From positions 496,001 through 560,000 of the forward strand of contig BCGN01000008.1 in the NCBI GenBank assembly GCA_001599295.1: a stretch of DNA of 64,000 nucleotides, read 5' to 3'. Source of the stretch: Sporopachydermia quercuum. Lineage: Eukaryota > Ascomycota > Sporopachydermiomycetes > Sporopachydermiales > Sporopachydermiaceae. The notes under the pieces were generated by a model. The model ran no database searches. It saw only the letters and a program-made list of their open reading frames with translations, and was not told the DNA's origin. The translations under genes were made by a program, and so were the position numbers. Shown here piece after piece: positions 49,120 to 59,347 of this stretch; within the stretch, counting starts at the first letter, position 1, and each line of letters starts with the position of its first letter.

Positions 49120-51776
49120 AAAGTGAACCAGGGAATACGTCAGGGATATCATTTTCAGGTCTTCGTAAAAGATCAAGACTTGGTTGTAAGAACTGCAAGC
49201 TTAGGAAAAGAAGATGTGATGAACAGAAGCCAGTTTGCTCTTCTTGTATCAGATTGAACAAATTATGTGAATATCCTGAACATCCTGCTGGACATAAAAA
49301 AATCAGAAAAGAGGATGACGACACCGAAAATGACGATAGTCAGATTCACACCAATGAGAGCCTTACAATAAAAGTTGAAAGCGCTACACATAATAGTAGT
49401 ATTCATAATAATCATGCAAATATTATTAACAAGAGCAATAATAATGAAAATCAGAACAAAAATTCATCACTAAACACTAAAGATCATACTAGTCGCTTAG
49501 CATTAGCAAATAGTCCAGTAAATACATCATCACCAAAGACCCAACTTTCATATTTGTTATCTCCTTCTCAAAACGCAACTGAACCTGATGACAAGCAAAT
49601 GTCGGACACTTTACTCCGGTCACTGTCTCCTTTCACTGAATACATTTCGACAATCATGAAATCAAATGATCCTTTCAATTCTCCAGAAGGTTTGTTTTTC
49701 CCTTCCAGACCTGAGTCTCCTTCTCTGGATAGAATTGAATCAGTGGATCAAGAGACGGCTCGAATAAGGGAAACATCGAATAATCAATCAAATGATACCA
49801 GTTTAACTGTCCTGACTCCATCCAATAATTTTCATACGAATTTGAATCCTAGTACTGGCCATATTACTGAACTTGATCTTAACTCCGAAGAACCGTACTT
49901 ACAAGAAATGGAAAATCAATTTGCTATAATGAGTGCCTCTCCCTTACCAAGTTTCTCACCATCAACATTAGTTCATTTGGACCACGATGGTATGTTTCTA
50001 TTTCAGTATTATTGTGAGAAAGTTGCTATGGATATTTCTATTGTTCCAGTAGAAAAAAATCAGTTCCTTAAGACTTTCCTCCCGTTAGCAGATCAAGGAG
50101 TTTCTGTTCTTTACGCCTTAGTTTCCTGGGGTGCCTATAACTGTGGTGGCCGTTATGACGAGAAAGGAAGAGAATATTTCCATAAAGCTTTAAAATCTGT
50201 CCGTGACGATGATAAAAAGCATGCTGAAAGATCTGAAAATATGGTTGTATCTAGAAATGAAGAGTATTCGAGAAATATCCAAAAACTGGCGACCTATTTG
50301 ATTCTCGTTGGACTTGATATCTATAGAGGAGATGTTAGAAGATGGGCAAGATCATTCCCACAGGCAGCTCGAATAGTTAAAGAACTTGGAGGAATCAAAA
50401 ACATGAAAAATGACCCAATTTCAAGGTTCCTGGCTAATAATTTCACATATCATGACGTTCTTGCTTCCAGTATATCTGAAAGAGGTCCTTATAACGAGTA
50501 CAGTCAATGGTATCAACAAGATAAGAAAAGGTCGAAACGAAAGAGAAGATTTAGAGGGAATAGTACTAGTAGCAGTAGCAGTATTCTCACATCTACTAGT
50601 AGTAACAGTAGCACTAGTACTACCAGTACTAGCAATAGTAGTGCTGAAGCTGTTGCCGATGTATTCAACTCTTCTCTTCTAAAAACTGAAAAATATCAAA
50701 CCATTGGAAAATCAGATATATCCAATTCCAACCCTTCTAAGAGAAAAAATGGAAGCGGACTTAATGGTTCGTCTATGAATGATCTTATTGTAGAGTTGCC
50801 ACTGGACGAAGAAGCTTTGACGGGATTGAAGCCCGTTGGTAAAAATAGCTGCTATGATTATGATGAAGCTGTTGAATATGACTTTGATATCGATGATATC
50901 GACAACCCAGATGATCATAATGATGATGCTGGTATTGAAGATAATGATGATCTTGAAGATGGAACTGATGTTGATGAAGGTTTAGATGCTTTGCTAGGTT
51001 TAACAAAACCTTTATTCATTTTATTATCTGAAGTCTCAAAACTAGCTTTACAGAGTAAACGTATATTAGGGCAATTGAATCATCATAAACAAGCACTCCG
51101 AACCGATGATCAGTTCTATGATGATGATTTACCTTGGGAGTTAGAGTATGAATCTGGTGATAACAAGAATAGCAATACTAGTAATAGTATCAACAACAAT
51201 TGTCATAGTACGGATTCCTCAGATAACAATTCTTTGTCAAATAGTCATCTTAATTTCAATGAGCTTGAAGTTTTACAGTTAGAGTTGGAGAAAATACTAC
51301 TGCAAGGTAAAAGTTTAGAGAAACAAATTGATCAAGCTACGCCTTCAGCAAGAGATATTATAGCGCTTGCATCGCAACGGAAAGAATTAGAACTTCAATT
51401 AACATTATTTGAATTGATGCAAATAACAGTGAAAGTTCATTTACTACAATCGATCTATCAAATGAACCCATCATCGCTGCAAATTCAATTACTAATAACT
51501 AGATTATTCAAAAGTCTAAATATGTTAATTGGATCCCCAGCAAAGAGTGCATTATGTTTTCCCTTATTTATATGTGGAATAAATTGTGTTCACAGGTCTC
51601 AGAAGAGAGAGATTCTTAGATTGTTTAGAATCATTACTGATACTTATGATGGAAGAAATGTCCAAAGAGCAAAAATAATAATGAAAGAAGTTTGGTTGAT
51701 TGATCCTTTGGGAAGTAAATATGTTGATTGGTATAATATAATCAAGAAGTTTGGCTGGGATCTGAATTTTGCATAG
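49053..51776 (+). CDS. Zn2Cys6 transcription factor (Fungal_trans_2-like)
   Basis: A 907-residue fungal binuclear-cluster regulator. The DNA-binding domain (about residues 47-74) is CKNCKLRKRRCDEQKP followed by VCSSCIRLNKLC, exact CX2CX6CX6CX2CX6C spacing. Long Asn/Ser-rich linkers follow. The middle-homology region begins near PSTLVHLDHDGMFLFQYYCE and contains LADQGVSVLYALVSWGAYNC and ATYLILVGLDIYRGDVRRW. It is interrupted by a Ser/Thr-rich tract and an Asp-rich stretch (about 510-650). The C-terminus ends YVDWYNIIKKFGWDLNFA, which resembles the ends of Lys14/Uga3-type regulators. I cannot name the target pathway. The low-complexity tracts are encoded by impure AGT/AGC and GAT repeats. Confidence 0.85.
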   Translation: MFVTFDFSHGDKPPTIKHNQDVKSEPGNTSGISFSGLRKRSRLGCKNCKLRKRRCDEQKPVCSSCIRLNKLCEYPEHPAGHKKIRKEDDDTENDDSQIHTNESLTIKVESATHNSSIHNNHANIINKSNNNENQNKNSSLNTKDHTSRLALANSPVNTSSPKTQLSYLLSPSQNATEPDDKQMSDTLLRSLSPFTEYISTIMKSNDPFNSPEGLFFPSRPESPSLDRIESVDQETARIRETSNNQSNDTSLTVLTPSNNFHTNLNPSTGHITELDLNSEEPYLQEMENQFAIMSASPLPSFSPSTLVHLDHDGMFLFQYYCEKVAMDISIVPVEKNQFLKTFLPLADQGVSVLYALVSWGAYNCGGRYDEKGREYFHKALKSVRDDDKKHAERSENMVVSRNEEYSRNIQKLATYLILVGLDIYRGDVRRWARSFPQAARIVKELGGIKNMKNDPISRFLANNFTYHDVLASSISERGPYNEYSQWYQQDKKRSKRKRRFRGNSTSSSSSILTSTSSNSSTSTTSTSNSSAEAVADVFNSSLLKTEKYQTIGKSDISNSNPSKRKNGSGLNGSSMNDLIVELPLDEEALTGLKPVGKNSCYDYDEAVEYDFDIDDIDNPDDHNDDAGIEDNDDLEDGTDVDEGLDALLGLTKPLFILLSEVSKLALQSKRILGQLNHHKQALRTDDQFYDDDLPWELEYESGDNKNSNTSNSINNNCHSTDSSDNNSLSNSHLNFNELEVLQLELEKILLQGKSLEKQIDQATPSARDIIALASQRKELELQLTLFELMQITVKVHLLQSIYQMNPSSLQIQLLITRLFKSLNMLIGSPAKSALCFPLFICGINCVHRSQKREILRLFRIITDTYDGRNVQRAKIIMKEVWLIDPLGSKYVDWYNIIKKFGWDLNFA

Positions 51777-52453
51777 AATGAGTAAAAAGGAACAATTAGG
51801 GTGAGAGGTTATAGAACTTAAAAGTATAGAGTAACTAGCTACTGATAATTATCTGGTTTATCTCCTTACTGGCTCGAGTTGTGGCTAAAAATAACAGGTT
51901 CAAACACATAATAAATAAGTGTTTGATTAAGCAAACAAAAAATGACTAAATAAATAAATAAGTAAAGCGATATTACTAATGCAAGACAACAATATATTCA
52001 CACGAATGATGTGGGAGAAGGTCATCACTTGGATGATAGATGGTTGATATAGACTGTAATAATCTAATNATTCTTTTAGTAATTGTCAATTTGGTTTTGA
52101 TGCTTCGAGTTGTTAGTTGTCCCTGTATGGCTAAGGAGTCATACAAGAAAATCAGTAGAATTAAACAGGTAGTATATCGTCCGCAGATAGTTAGCAATGT
52201 TGCTCCATACTACCAGCAGCCACTAATAGATGTTGAGAGGAAGAAATACTTAGCCATTTGAGAAATCTAATCAATTGACTTNAATTAATCCTATACTTTT
52301 CAACGCAGCAAAACTGGAAACCACATAAGTCAAAAGATGTAAACCATGTAACCGAACAGAATGTACATATCCAAATTTCTAGAATCACAACCTAATTCAT
52401 ATCATTATTTATCATCAAGTTCACATCATTATAATCTTCCAATAAGCTTCATA
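51777..52453. other. Convergent spacer after the Zn2Cys6 gene
   Basis: About 680 bases, long for a convergent spacer, with A/T-rich runs (about 51930-51965). A 73-codon ATG frame at 52040-52261 with a hydrophobic segment has no family features and is treated as chance. Two N bases are present. Confidence 0.4.
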
Positions 52454-53632
52454 TCACAGCTTCTCTCCATTCTGCAGTTGTAGATGCCTCCATTCATCAA
52501 CACCTTTATGACTTAGCTGTTTGAGAACAAATGACATTCCTTTGATAGAATTGAAAAAGTTATCATTAAATCTGTTATGTGACCAGTTTTCAATTCTATC
52601 TCTTAAATTCAAGTTCTTGTATAAATGGTTGTTCTTACCAAAGTTTGATGAAAAAATCACTTGAAATTTAGCTTTGGTTCTACCACCATTATCGACATAA
52701 CGACCGTATTCTTCAACCTGTATTATACGAGTATGTTCCATATTTCTAGTGTAAGTTAACATTTCTTTCTTTATTGGGTCGATGATCGATTTCTCTACAA
52801 CATAGCTATGAGAAATCTTTCCTAAAAAAGGTTTTGCCCATGATGGCAATTTGCCTTCTTTCCTTATTAGTCTTGTAGTATGCAAACGACCTTCATTATC
52901 GATATGGCGGCTTATAGTATCAGCTGATAAAACATGTGAGGCAAATGGGTTTGGATATCTATTTATATATCCAAGAGAGACTGTTGGAAATGAAAATCTA
53001 AAAGAAAAAGGTTAGTGATTCGAGAGCTGGAAGAGAGGCTTGTCGTCATTTGATATAGAATATGACTTGATCATTAGAGATTGAAAACAATGGATGATAC
53101 ATATGAAAATTGACCGGCTTTTCATTTTTGAACTGCAATTGGATTTGATTTCAAACTGTCTGATCTGTCCAATGAAAATGTTTCCGTTTAAACATCATCA
53201 TTCAAATAGCTTTGAACAGAGATATTGTGCCAAACTAAAAACACTGCTACATTCCCTCGTAAGAAAAATCCATTTCCATCAGAATCACGTTGATCTCTTC
53301 CCTAGCTTCATATTTATCGATGAAATATGATAACATATGCCCGTTTTCAATCTTAGTATATAGTTCATTGCCCTATTCCTCACATTATCAGCACATAGGG
53401 TAATGAACTCGGTCCAGAGGATACTTCAATGAAAATACAATGCAAATTTAGTAGCGAAGCATTACCGTAACATCCTATCATCAAAATTAACAGATGAATT
53501 TGAAACCTCACTTCAATTCATACATTGCCATTCAATAATTTCCATTCATCAACAAACTNACAACTCATTTTCATCTATGCAAGCAAAATCAACTTACTCA
53601 TAGTTATGAGATTTATTGTAATACAGAACCAT
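52454..53632 (-). CDS. UPS1: PRELI-domain phosphatidic acid transfer protein Ups1, two exons
   Basis: Intermembrane-space PRELI/MSF1 protein that, with Mdm35, carries phosphatidic acid to the inner membrane for cardiolipin synthesis. Exon 1 (53598-53632) encodes MVLYYNKSHNY and exon 2 (52454-52997) the rest, 192 residues in total. The 600-nt intron has donor GTAAGT, a CACTAAC branch and acceptor TTTTAG. The spliced start FSFPTVSLGYINRYPNPFAS, then HVLSADTISRHIDNEGRL and HTTRLIRKEGKLPSWAKPF, matches Ups1 better than Ups2/Ups3. YTRNMEHTRIIQVEEY and ENWSHNRFNDNFFNSIKGM complete the domain. UPS1 and PWP1 are near neighbours in S. cerevisiae as here. The intron is by far the longest found in this window. 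Confidence 0.9.
53363..53408 (-). repeat. Hairpin-forming inverted repeat inside the UPS1 intron
   Basis: On the minus strand GTTCATTACCCTAT and ATAGGGCAATGAAC pair over 14 positions with one mismatch and an 18-base loop. It sits centrally in the 600-nt intron. Such a stem could be part of an intron-encoded RNA or bring splice sites closer; neither is shown. Confidence 0.65.
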
Positions 53633-54807
53633 TGTGTCTACCTAACAATCTGTCCTTTCCTTTACTAGCCTTGATTTGGCACGGCTCCAGACAATTAAAT
53701 GTCAATCCTATTCCCACTATTTGTCAACAAAAGCTGAAATAGTTCAACTGTACTACTAGAGTTGTACAATTCTTTTCTTCCCACAACCGTCTATTAATTC
53801 TCTCTGTAAGTCACAAAGCTGTTCTCCTCTCTACCTTCACAATAAGATTCTTTCTCTAACTCCTGAGATCCTATTCACTTTTATATCTAACTGACACCCC
53901 AGTTAGATGTTATATAATTAATGTCCAACTACAAAATAACTGAATAATAAATGAACCAAGTATTCATAATCCCTTTCAGTCTCATCAGATGATTGCAATT
54001 ATCAAATGATATCGAAATAAATTTCATTACATAATAAAGCAATGGAGATAAATCTTGAATGGGGAAGAAATCATTACCCGGAATATCTCATCGGATATAA
54101 GCGGAGCTAAAGAAATTGGAAGAGTGGAGACGAAATGAAAGATGTGATATGGGACAGTTCAGTAAAGGCAAGGTCAACTTGGAACGAGACGTGATGATGG
54201 GCGAGAGAAAATAGAGAGATGAGAAAAAGTTGCTATAGGGGTTCATTCTATGATATTGTGTGGGTATGTTGGTGGTGTATTGGGAATGAATTGTTGAAAT
54301 TGGTCTTGAAGGAAGTAAAAAGTAAAAGTGGGTGGAAAGTGGAAAGAAGAAATTCTGACATACGAAGGGTAACCTATTTGGAAACTTGGTTGCAATTCCA
54401 CTTCTGCAAGTCATTGGTTGAGGTGACAACAAATGAATGGAACAAAGAGGAGGTGAAGAAATAATGAACAATGTAGATAGTAAAGAAAAAACCTCATTCG
54501 AAAAGAATACTGCCCAGAAGAAACTTATATTGTTCTTCAATAGCATCGGAACCATACTCTACACTCAACAGCTGATCTACTCTTCATACGGTTTGTCAGT
54601 CATTTACTTATGCATAATCTAGAGTGCTTAAATTTTTCATTAACTTCAAAGCAATCATTGTACATCAGTAAGTAATCCGTGAATTGCATATATCGTAAAA
54701 TACATATTTAGATCTGTTCAATGTTCATGTGATCCGACTAACGTATCATAATACTTACATTGCTACCAAAGCATTCTTTTGATTAGTTGGAAACATTTAA
54801 GTCCCTT
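53633..54807. other. UPS1 upstream region with strand-asymmetric tract
   Basis: About 1.2 kb with no recognised gene. From about 54050 to 54490 the plus strand is rich in G and A, which leaves an ATG-initiated 155-codon frame on the minus strand (54088-54555) with Ser/Phe/Pro-rich, unconvincing sequence. It contains both the UPS1 promoter and the 3' end of the unrecognised gene downstream. Confidence 0.4.
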
Positions 54808-55923
54808 TTATTGCAATATTGTTCCCAACGCGTTTCTATTGGCACAATTTTTACTTCGTTTCCTCCTACCTTTAAACATTTGTTCACTAACTGGTTCTAC
54901 TGTCCTTTCCGAACCAATTATTTGGTCAGGAAGATCAGAAGATATTGATTTATCTTGTCTGGCGAAGTCTGGGTGATCATCAGTTTCAATATCGCCAGCA
55001 ATCCCACTAGTAGAACTAGTACTACTTTCATGACTAGTATCATTAGGAGTATTTTGAGGGCTCTCGTTGTCATCCCTTGGTGCCTCTACGTTCAGACTTT
55101 GAACAAATTCCATCAATTGTGTTTCATAATCTTCATCATTCATCTTATTCGTATCAGGTGTTTCTCCATTATGACCGAGTTGATCAAATATGTTCAATAT
55201 TGCTGTTGATAAATCTGAATTCAGCTCACCTGATTGAGAATCTCGTTCGTATAGCGTTCGAAATCCTGTCAATATCACGTTGGGCTTGATCAAATCATAT
55301 CTCAAAGCTATAGCCACACATCGTTGGAACAATCTCAGTTCTAATTCAATTGACCAGAAAACATTCTTATGAACATACCAAACGTGATTCAAAAAACTCA
55401 GGAATCTTCTGAGAAAAGTCGATAACGTTCGTATATTAATAGATTCAGATGATAGTAATTCCATACCATAGTCCATAAGATGAAATGCGTACTCCATGGC
55501 ACTACATTGGCGAGGATGATTGTGAAAAGTGCATAGAATAGTTTCTTCTTTGATTACCTTATCATTGTTTTCCATAGTTTTACTGCCACCATATTTTCCA
55601 ATCATGTTTCTATCGGTAATCTGTGTTAATGCAGAGCATGTGCATATTGATACACTTGGGTTGTCTCCTGATATTAAAGAAACTATCATAATATTAGCAT
55701 CTATCACTAATTTCTTAATGTTCCCTATGCACCATTGTAATGGGAAATTATCAGAATTTTCGTTACTTTTCGCTATGTCACAGTTGAGAAACGGTGGGGC
55801 TGTTATTAGAAGATCTATTGGTGCTGAATATGTAACTAGGAATGATAGATATCTTTGAATTTGATACGATGAGTCTAATGAGCCTAGAAAACTCGTAGTA
55901 TCTTGAAAGGAGAAACTATCCAT
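54808..55923 (-). CDS. Unrecognised protein, 371 aa
   Basis: A single open frame with clean ATG and stop; I do not recognise the family. The first half is mostly helical and moderately hydrophobic: SSYQIQRYLSFLVTYSAPID near the N-terminus and TLSTFLRRFLSFLNHVWYVH plus VFWSIELELRLFQRCVAIAL near residues 168-210. The layout loosely recalls Pex11-type peroxisomal proteins, but I cannot support that call. The last 140 residues are acidic and Ser/Asn-rich, and the end is very basic (KGRRKRSKNCANRN), possibly nuclear targeting. Length, codon texture and the absence of N-caused breaks favour a real gene. It lies between UPS1 and a C2H2 gene in a block flanked by PWP1. Confidence 0.65.
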   Translation of the reverse strand: MDSFSFQDTTSFLGSLDSSYQIQRYLSFLVTYSAPIDLLITAPPFLNCDIAKSNENSDNFPLQWCIGNIKKLVIDANIMIVSLISGDNPSVSICTCSALTQITDRNMIGKYGGSKTMENNDKVIKEETILCTFHNHPRQCSAMEYAFHLMDYGMELLSSESINIRTLSTFLRRFLSFLNHVWYVHKNVFWSIELELRLFQRCVAIALRYDLIKPNVILTGFRTLYERDSQSGELNSDLSTAILNIFDQLGHNGETPDTNKMNDEDYETQLMEFVQSLNVEAPRDDNESPQNTPNDTSHESSTSSTSGIAGDIETDDHPDFARQDKSISSDLPDQIIGSERTVEPVSEQMFKGRRKRSKNCANRNALGTILQ

Positions 55924-57549
55924 ACTTTTATTTTAATATTGATGTGAAAATTGATTATTCGTCAAAAATATGTTGATTATTAACCATCAAGTCCACGATC
56001 TTACTGCAAACCTTGTCGTTCAGTGAATATCAAATTATCGATCTCATGAATAGACAACACAAGTAGTTGAACTGTTTGATCGATTGATTCTAATGATTAG
56101 ATGTAATACTATCATTATTGAATTGACCCGCTATATCGAAACCTCAGTCAGTTTCAATCTACTGTTTCCTATAACTACAAATGTTGATGAGGCCATATGA
56201 GGTAAAATCCACAAGTTGTTGATTATGATAATATGAGACACGAATTTCAAGCCCTGGAAAAGCATGTAAATCCATACAACTGGTTCTATTATAGATACAC
56301 GAGACGTAGAATAAGACGTAGAATACATCTCCTGTGAATNCTCTTCAGCTTGAAAATATATAAATATATTTATACAAAGCAACAACAAGTATTACTGACA
56401 ATTTATTTCTATATATAAGTTCATTCCATTTATTTACTCAATAGTTGAATAACGGTGTCAGTATGTATCCAAGCCCTAGTTGAGACTTCGGACTTGCTTA
56501 GCCATATTCGTATCACGCGTTCCAACAGAAAGTAAAAACTAAACTGAAAACGCATCCAAAAACCTTCAATCTAAGAAAAATACACCAATTCTCCCCTGTA
56601 TATATAATTCATTGCGCATATTGTCTCCTTTGCCTTCCCTCTTACGTCAATAAGTCAGTACTAATGAAATGTATGAATCTATTTGTCTCTGCGTCGTATC
56701 ATCCTATAAATCCAATGAGGTATTGTCTCATAACAGGTTATTTATCCCTTTGAGTCTATATTGCTTCTCCCGCTCAGTCTCTCCACTTAAAGTTATCAAT
56801 GCTGAAATATCACTTCAGGTCTCATTTTTACCCAGTGAACAAAAAGAATTACTAAGAGGTAAATTTAAGCTCGGGGATCACTTGAGATCTCAACGTCACT
56901 CAGTTTCATTGCTCTGCCTGTAATGTTTACTTGCCATCTCAGCACAACCACCCCAAATATAAGAAGCCTTACATCTCCTTTTCGTTGCTTCCTTCTCTTT
57001 GGCTTTTCAACAAATCAACACATCTCGTCTCTTTCTATGTGCATGGTCTAACAAGAAGAGACGAATTGTTGTGTTTTACAAGAAAGCAACGTAACGTCTC
57101 CATTTGATGAATTGTTTTCATTGGAAGATATTCACGATAAGAATTGATAAAAGAGCTAACTGACAAATAAAGTGAAATTTCATGAAAGAGAACGTTGTCA
57201 GTTTATATCGTTTTGATAGTTTTTGGTATAAGTACTGAATTTCAGAGCTGTAGATGAAGCAACTTAGAATCAGAAAGAAAATTGGATTAAAAAGAGTGTC
57301 TGTTCTGGTTTAAGCATAGTTGAAAGTCATACTATACTAGCGAGTGACCCACTTANCGTTTATTATTTTTTTGAACACTCTGTTAGTTTTATTTTGTTCA
57401 TTTATCGCCCACGATANAATATCTACAGAGGGAAATAGCTAATTATTTCATTAGCCTCCCTTGGTGATTATAAGTTGAAAGCAAGCTGATAGTTTGAGAA
57501 AGCAACTATCTGGTCTTCATACTTAACTACAGAACGTTTAAATATCACA
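55924..57549. other. Divergent intergenic region (1.6 kb)
   Basis: AT-rich sequence between two unassigned genes. It includes CT-rich runs at about 56580-56645 and 56950-57030, common in yeast promoters. An 84-codon ATG frame at 56669 has no recognisable features. Three N bases are present. Confidence 0.45.
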
Positions 57550-59013
57550 ATGACAAAATTGGAGATGGCACCATCAATTGCTCCAGAATTGGATCCTTCG
57601 GTAGCTGTAGCTGCTGCTGAAAACTCTAAAGCTGTGAACGACAACGGAGGTGAAAGCGACGTAGCTGCTGCCGCTGTTGCTGTTGCTGTTAGAGATACTA
57701 ATGATAGTAATGACAGACATGGCAATCATTCTTTATTGTCATTAGACCCCTCTATACAACCAGGTACTTCATCTGATGATGATTTACTGGTAAAGAATGC
57801 TATTGAAAATATCAAGTCCACATACAGTGAGCAAAAGGTTGCTTATTGTCCAATACCTAATTGCAAACCAGTGAAAAGATTCAAATCAATCAAAGGTTTA
57901 CTATACCATTTAACGATGAGGCATTCAGAACCATATATCAACCCCTTGAAGACTCAAATTCATATTGAGTTTTTTGGAGAAAATCCACGTCAACTAATCA
58001 ACAAAAGGTTTCGGGAAAAGAACATAGTATCTGGTGACGAGTCTGCCTATAAAGTACATAAACGGAGATGTGCATCTGCCGGTTGTAAAGCCTTAGATGA
58101 TGCTGAAGCATTAATTCCTAACCCTATGAAAGCTAAAGCGACAAAAGAATGGTTGAATTTGAGAGAAGGAAAGAATGTTTTTATTGAAGCATTTGAAAAT
58201 GGTTTTGATCTACCTGACACAAGTTTACCTTTTGATTCGAAGTTGTATTCAACTTGGATCGAGCGGTACTCTAATTCAATCAATTACCCTCCACACATCC
58301 GAAACAATAAAGCATTGGTTGATGAATGGGACAGAAAACTGTCATCTCCAGATTTCGCTGGGTTAGATAACTTTTTGATAATCAAGCCAGCACTGGATAC
58401 TCAAATTCCTCTGGGAATTCCCCAAGCTGCTACTCCAGAAGCTATCAAAATGTATGAAGAACAAATTGAAATTGTTCATAAACAAAAATGGCTTCAATCA
58501 AGAAATGAAAGAAAAGTTGTTAGACGAAAAAAAAGAGAATCCAGACAGGGATTAACGAGATCTGCTGCCCAAGCAATGGCCAACACATTAGGACTTGAGG
58601 AACCAATATTGGTAGCAACAGAGACTTTGTCATCAGGTGGATTATCCCANCCTCTAGAAGACGATGAGAATATTAGTATTGCTGATGAAGTTGACACTAT
58701 TGAAACTGGTAATATTATTGCTGATGAAGTAGTCGATGATGCTTTGAAGAATGCTTCTACGGCTACAACGGGAGCTGATGGTAAAAAGAAACGTACTGGT
58801 TTGATTCAATTAGCTGAGGCTGTTGAAGAACAAGCAAAGAAGGAAGCAGCTGACAAAAGTGATGAAAATATAGATGTAAGTTTAAAAGAGCACAGCAAGA
58901 ATAATGGTGTGAAGGTTGGATTAGATGTTCCAGATCTTCCCGAAGGAAAGCGTTATGCTGAAGATTCCGAAACTTTTGATGATGAGAGTGCATTAAAGAA
59001 ACTTAAGAAATAA
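57550..59013 (+). CDS. C2H2 zinc-finger nuclear protein of unknown role
   Basis: A 487-residue protein with an Ala/Val-rich N-terminus (AAAAVAVAV). It has one zinc-finger-like motif with C-x4-C and H-x4-H spacing, CPIPNCKPVKRFKSIKGLLY followed by HLTMRH (about residues 98-123). A second Cys pair (RRCASAGCKA) lies near residue 176. The middle has an aromatic, charged domain (WLNLREGKNVFIEAFENGFD; WIERYSNSINYPPHIRNNKA; WDRKLSSPDFAGLDNFLIIK). A helix with KKRESRQ-type basic sequence (KWLQSRNERKVVRRKKRESR) is a probable nuclear signal. The C-terminal third is acidic and ends in ESALKKLKK. I cannot match it to a named yeast protein; a chromatin or transcription complex subunit is only a guess. One N base is in codon 367. 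Confidence 0.75.
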   Translation: MTKLEMAPSIAPELDPSVAVAAAENSKAVNDNGGESDVAAAAVAVAVRDTNDSNDRHGNHSLLSLDPSIQPGTSSDDDLLVKNAIENIKSTYSEQKVAYCPIPNCKPVKRFKSIKGLLYHLTMRHSEPYINPLKTQIHIEFFGENPRQLINKRFREKNIVSGDESAYKVHKRRCASAGCKALDDAEALIPNPMKAKATKEWLNLREGKNVFIEAFENGFDLPDTSLPFDSKLYSTWIERYSNSINYPPHIRNNKALVDEWDRKLSSPDFAGLDNFLIIKPALDTQIPLGIPQAATPEAIKMYEEQIEIVHKQKWLQSRNERKVVRRKKRESRQGLTRSAAQAMANTLGLEEPILVATETLSSGGLSXPLEDDENISIADEVDTIETGNIIADEVVDDALKNASTATTGADGKKKRTGLIQLAEAVEEQAKKEAADKSDENIDVSLKEHSKNNGVKVGLDVPDLPEGKRYAEDSETFDDESALKKLKK

Positions 59014-59347
59014 TTTATTGCTCGATTATCGCTGTACGAGACTGATGAATAGTTTTCATCAGGTACCACTTCTGTATTATATGTAACTTTTAATAGTAAG
59101 ACTAATGTTATTAGCAATTCAATTGTAGAGGATGGTTGATTTGAAACGACTTTATCCTAAACTATGAAAAAGATGTGGAATAGAACTTGAATTCGATTAA
59201 CTGAAAGCCAGATAAATCAATTTTCTGATATAAACCAGTTAATTCTACTAGTGACAATAGATAAAACCAAGGATTTCTTATCCCGTATCCTAATATTAAT
59301 CTAAACGTGTTGTCAATGCAAAAAATTCTATATGTACACATATTTCA
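59014..59347. other. Convergent spacer
   Basis: About 330 AT-rich bases between stop codons of the zinc-finger gene and PWP1. Nothing further is seen. Confidence 0.45.

Noticed and set aside
52040-52261. 73-codon ATG frame with a hydrophobic segment
   Set aside because: It lies in a convergent spacer, contains an N, and has no family features; probably chance.
54088-54555. 155-codon ATG frame on the minus strand
   Set aside because: The product is Ser/Phe/Pro-rich low-complexity sequence arising from a purine-rich plus strand. No domain, and it sits in a promoter region.
55624-55923. Calling the 371-residue gene TFIIH Tfb4 or a Pex11-family peroxin
   Set aside because: A helical front half and a Cys pair first suggested these, but the Tfb4 von Willebrand-like core and the Pex11 signature are not visible.
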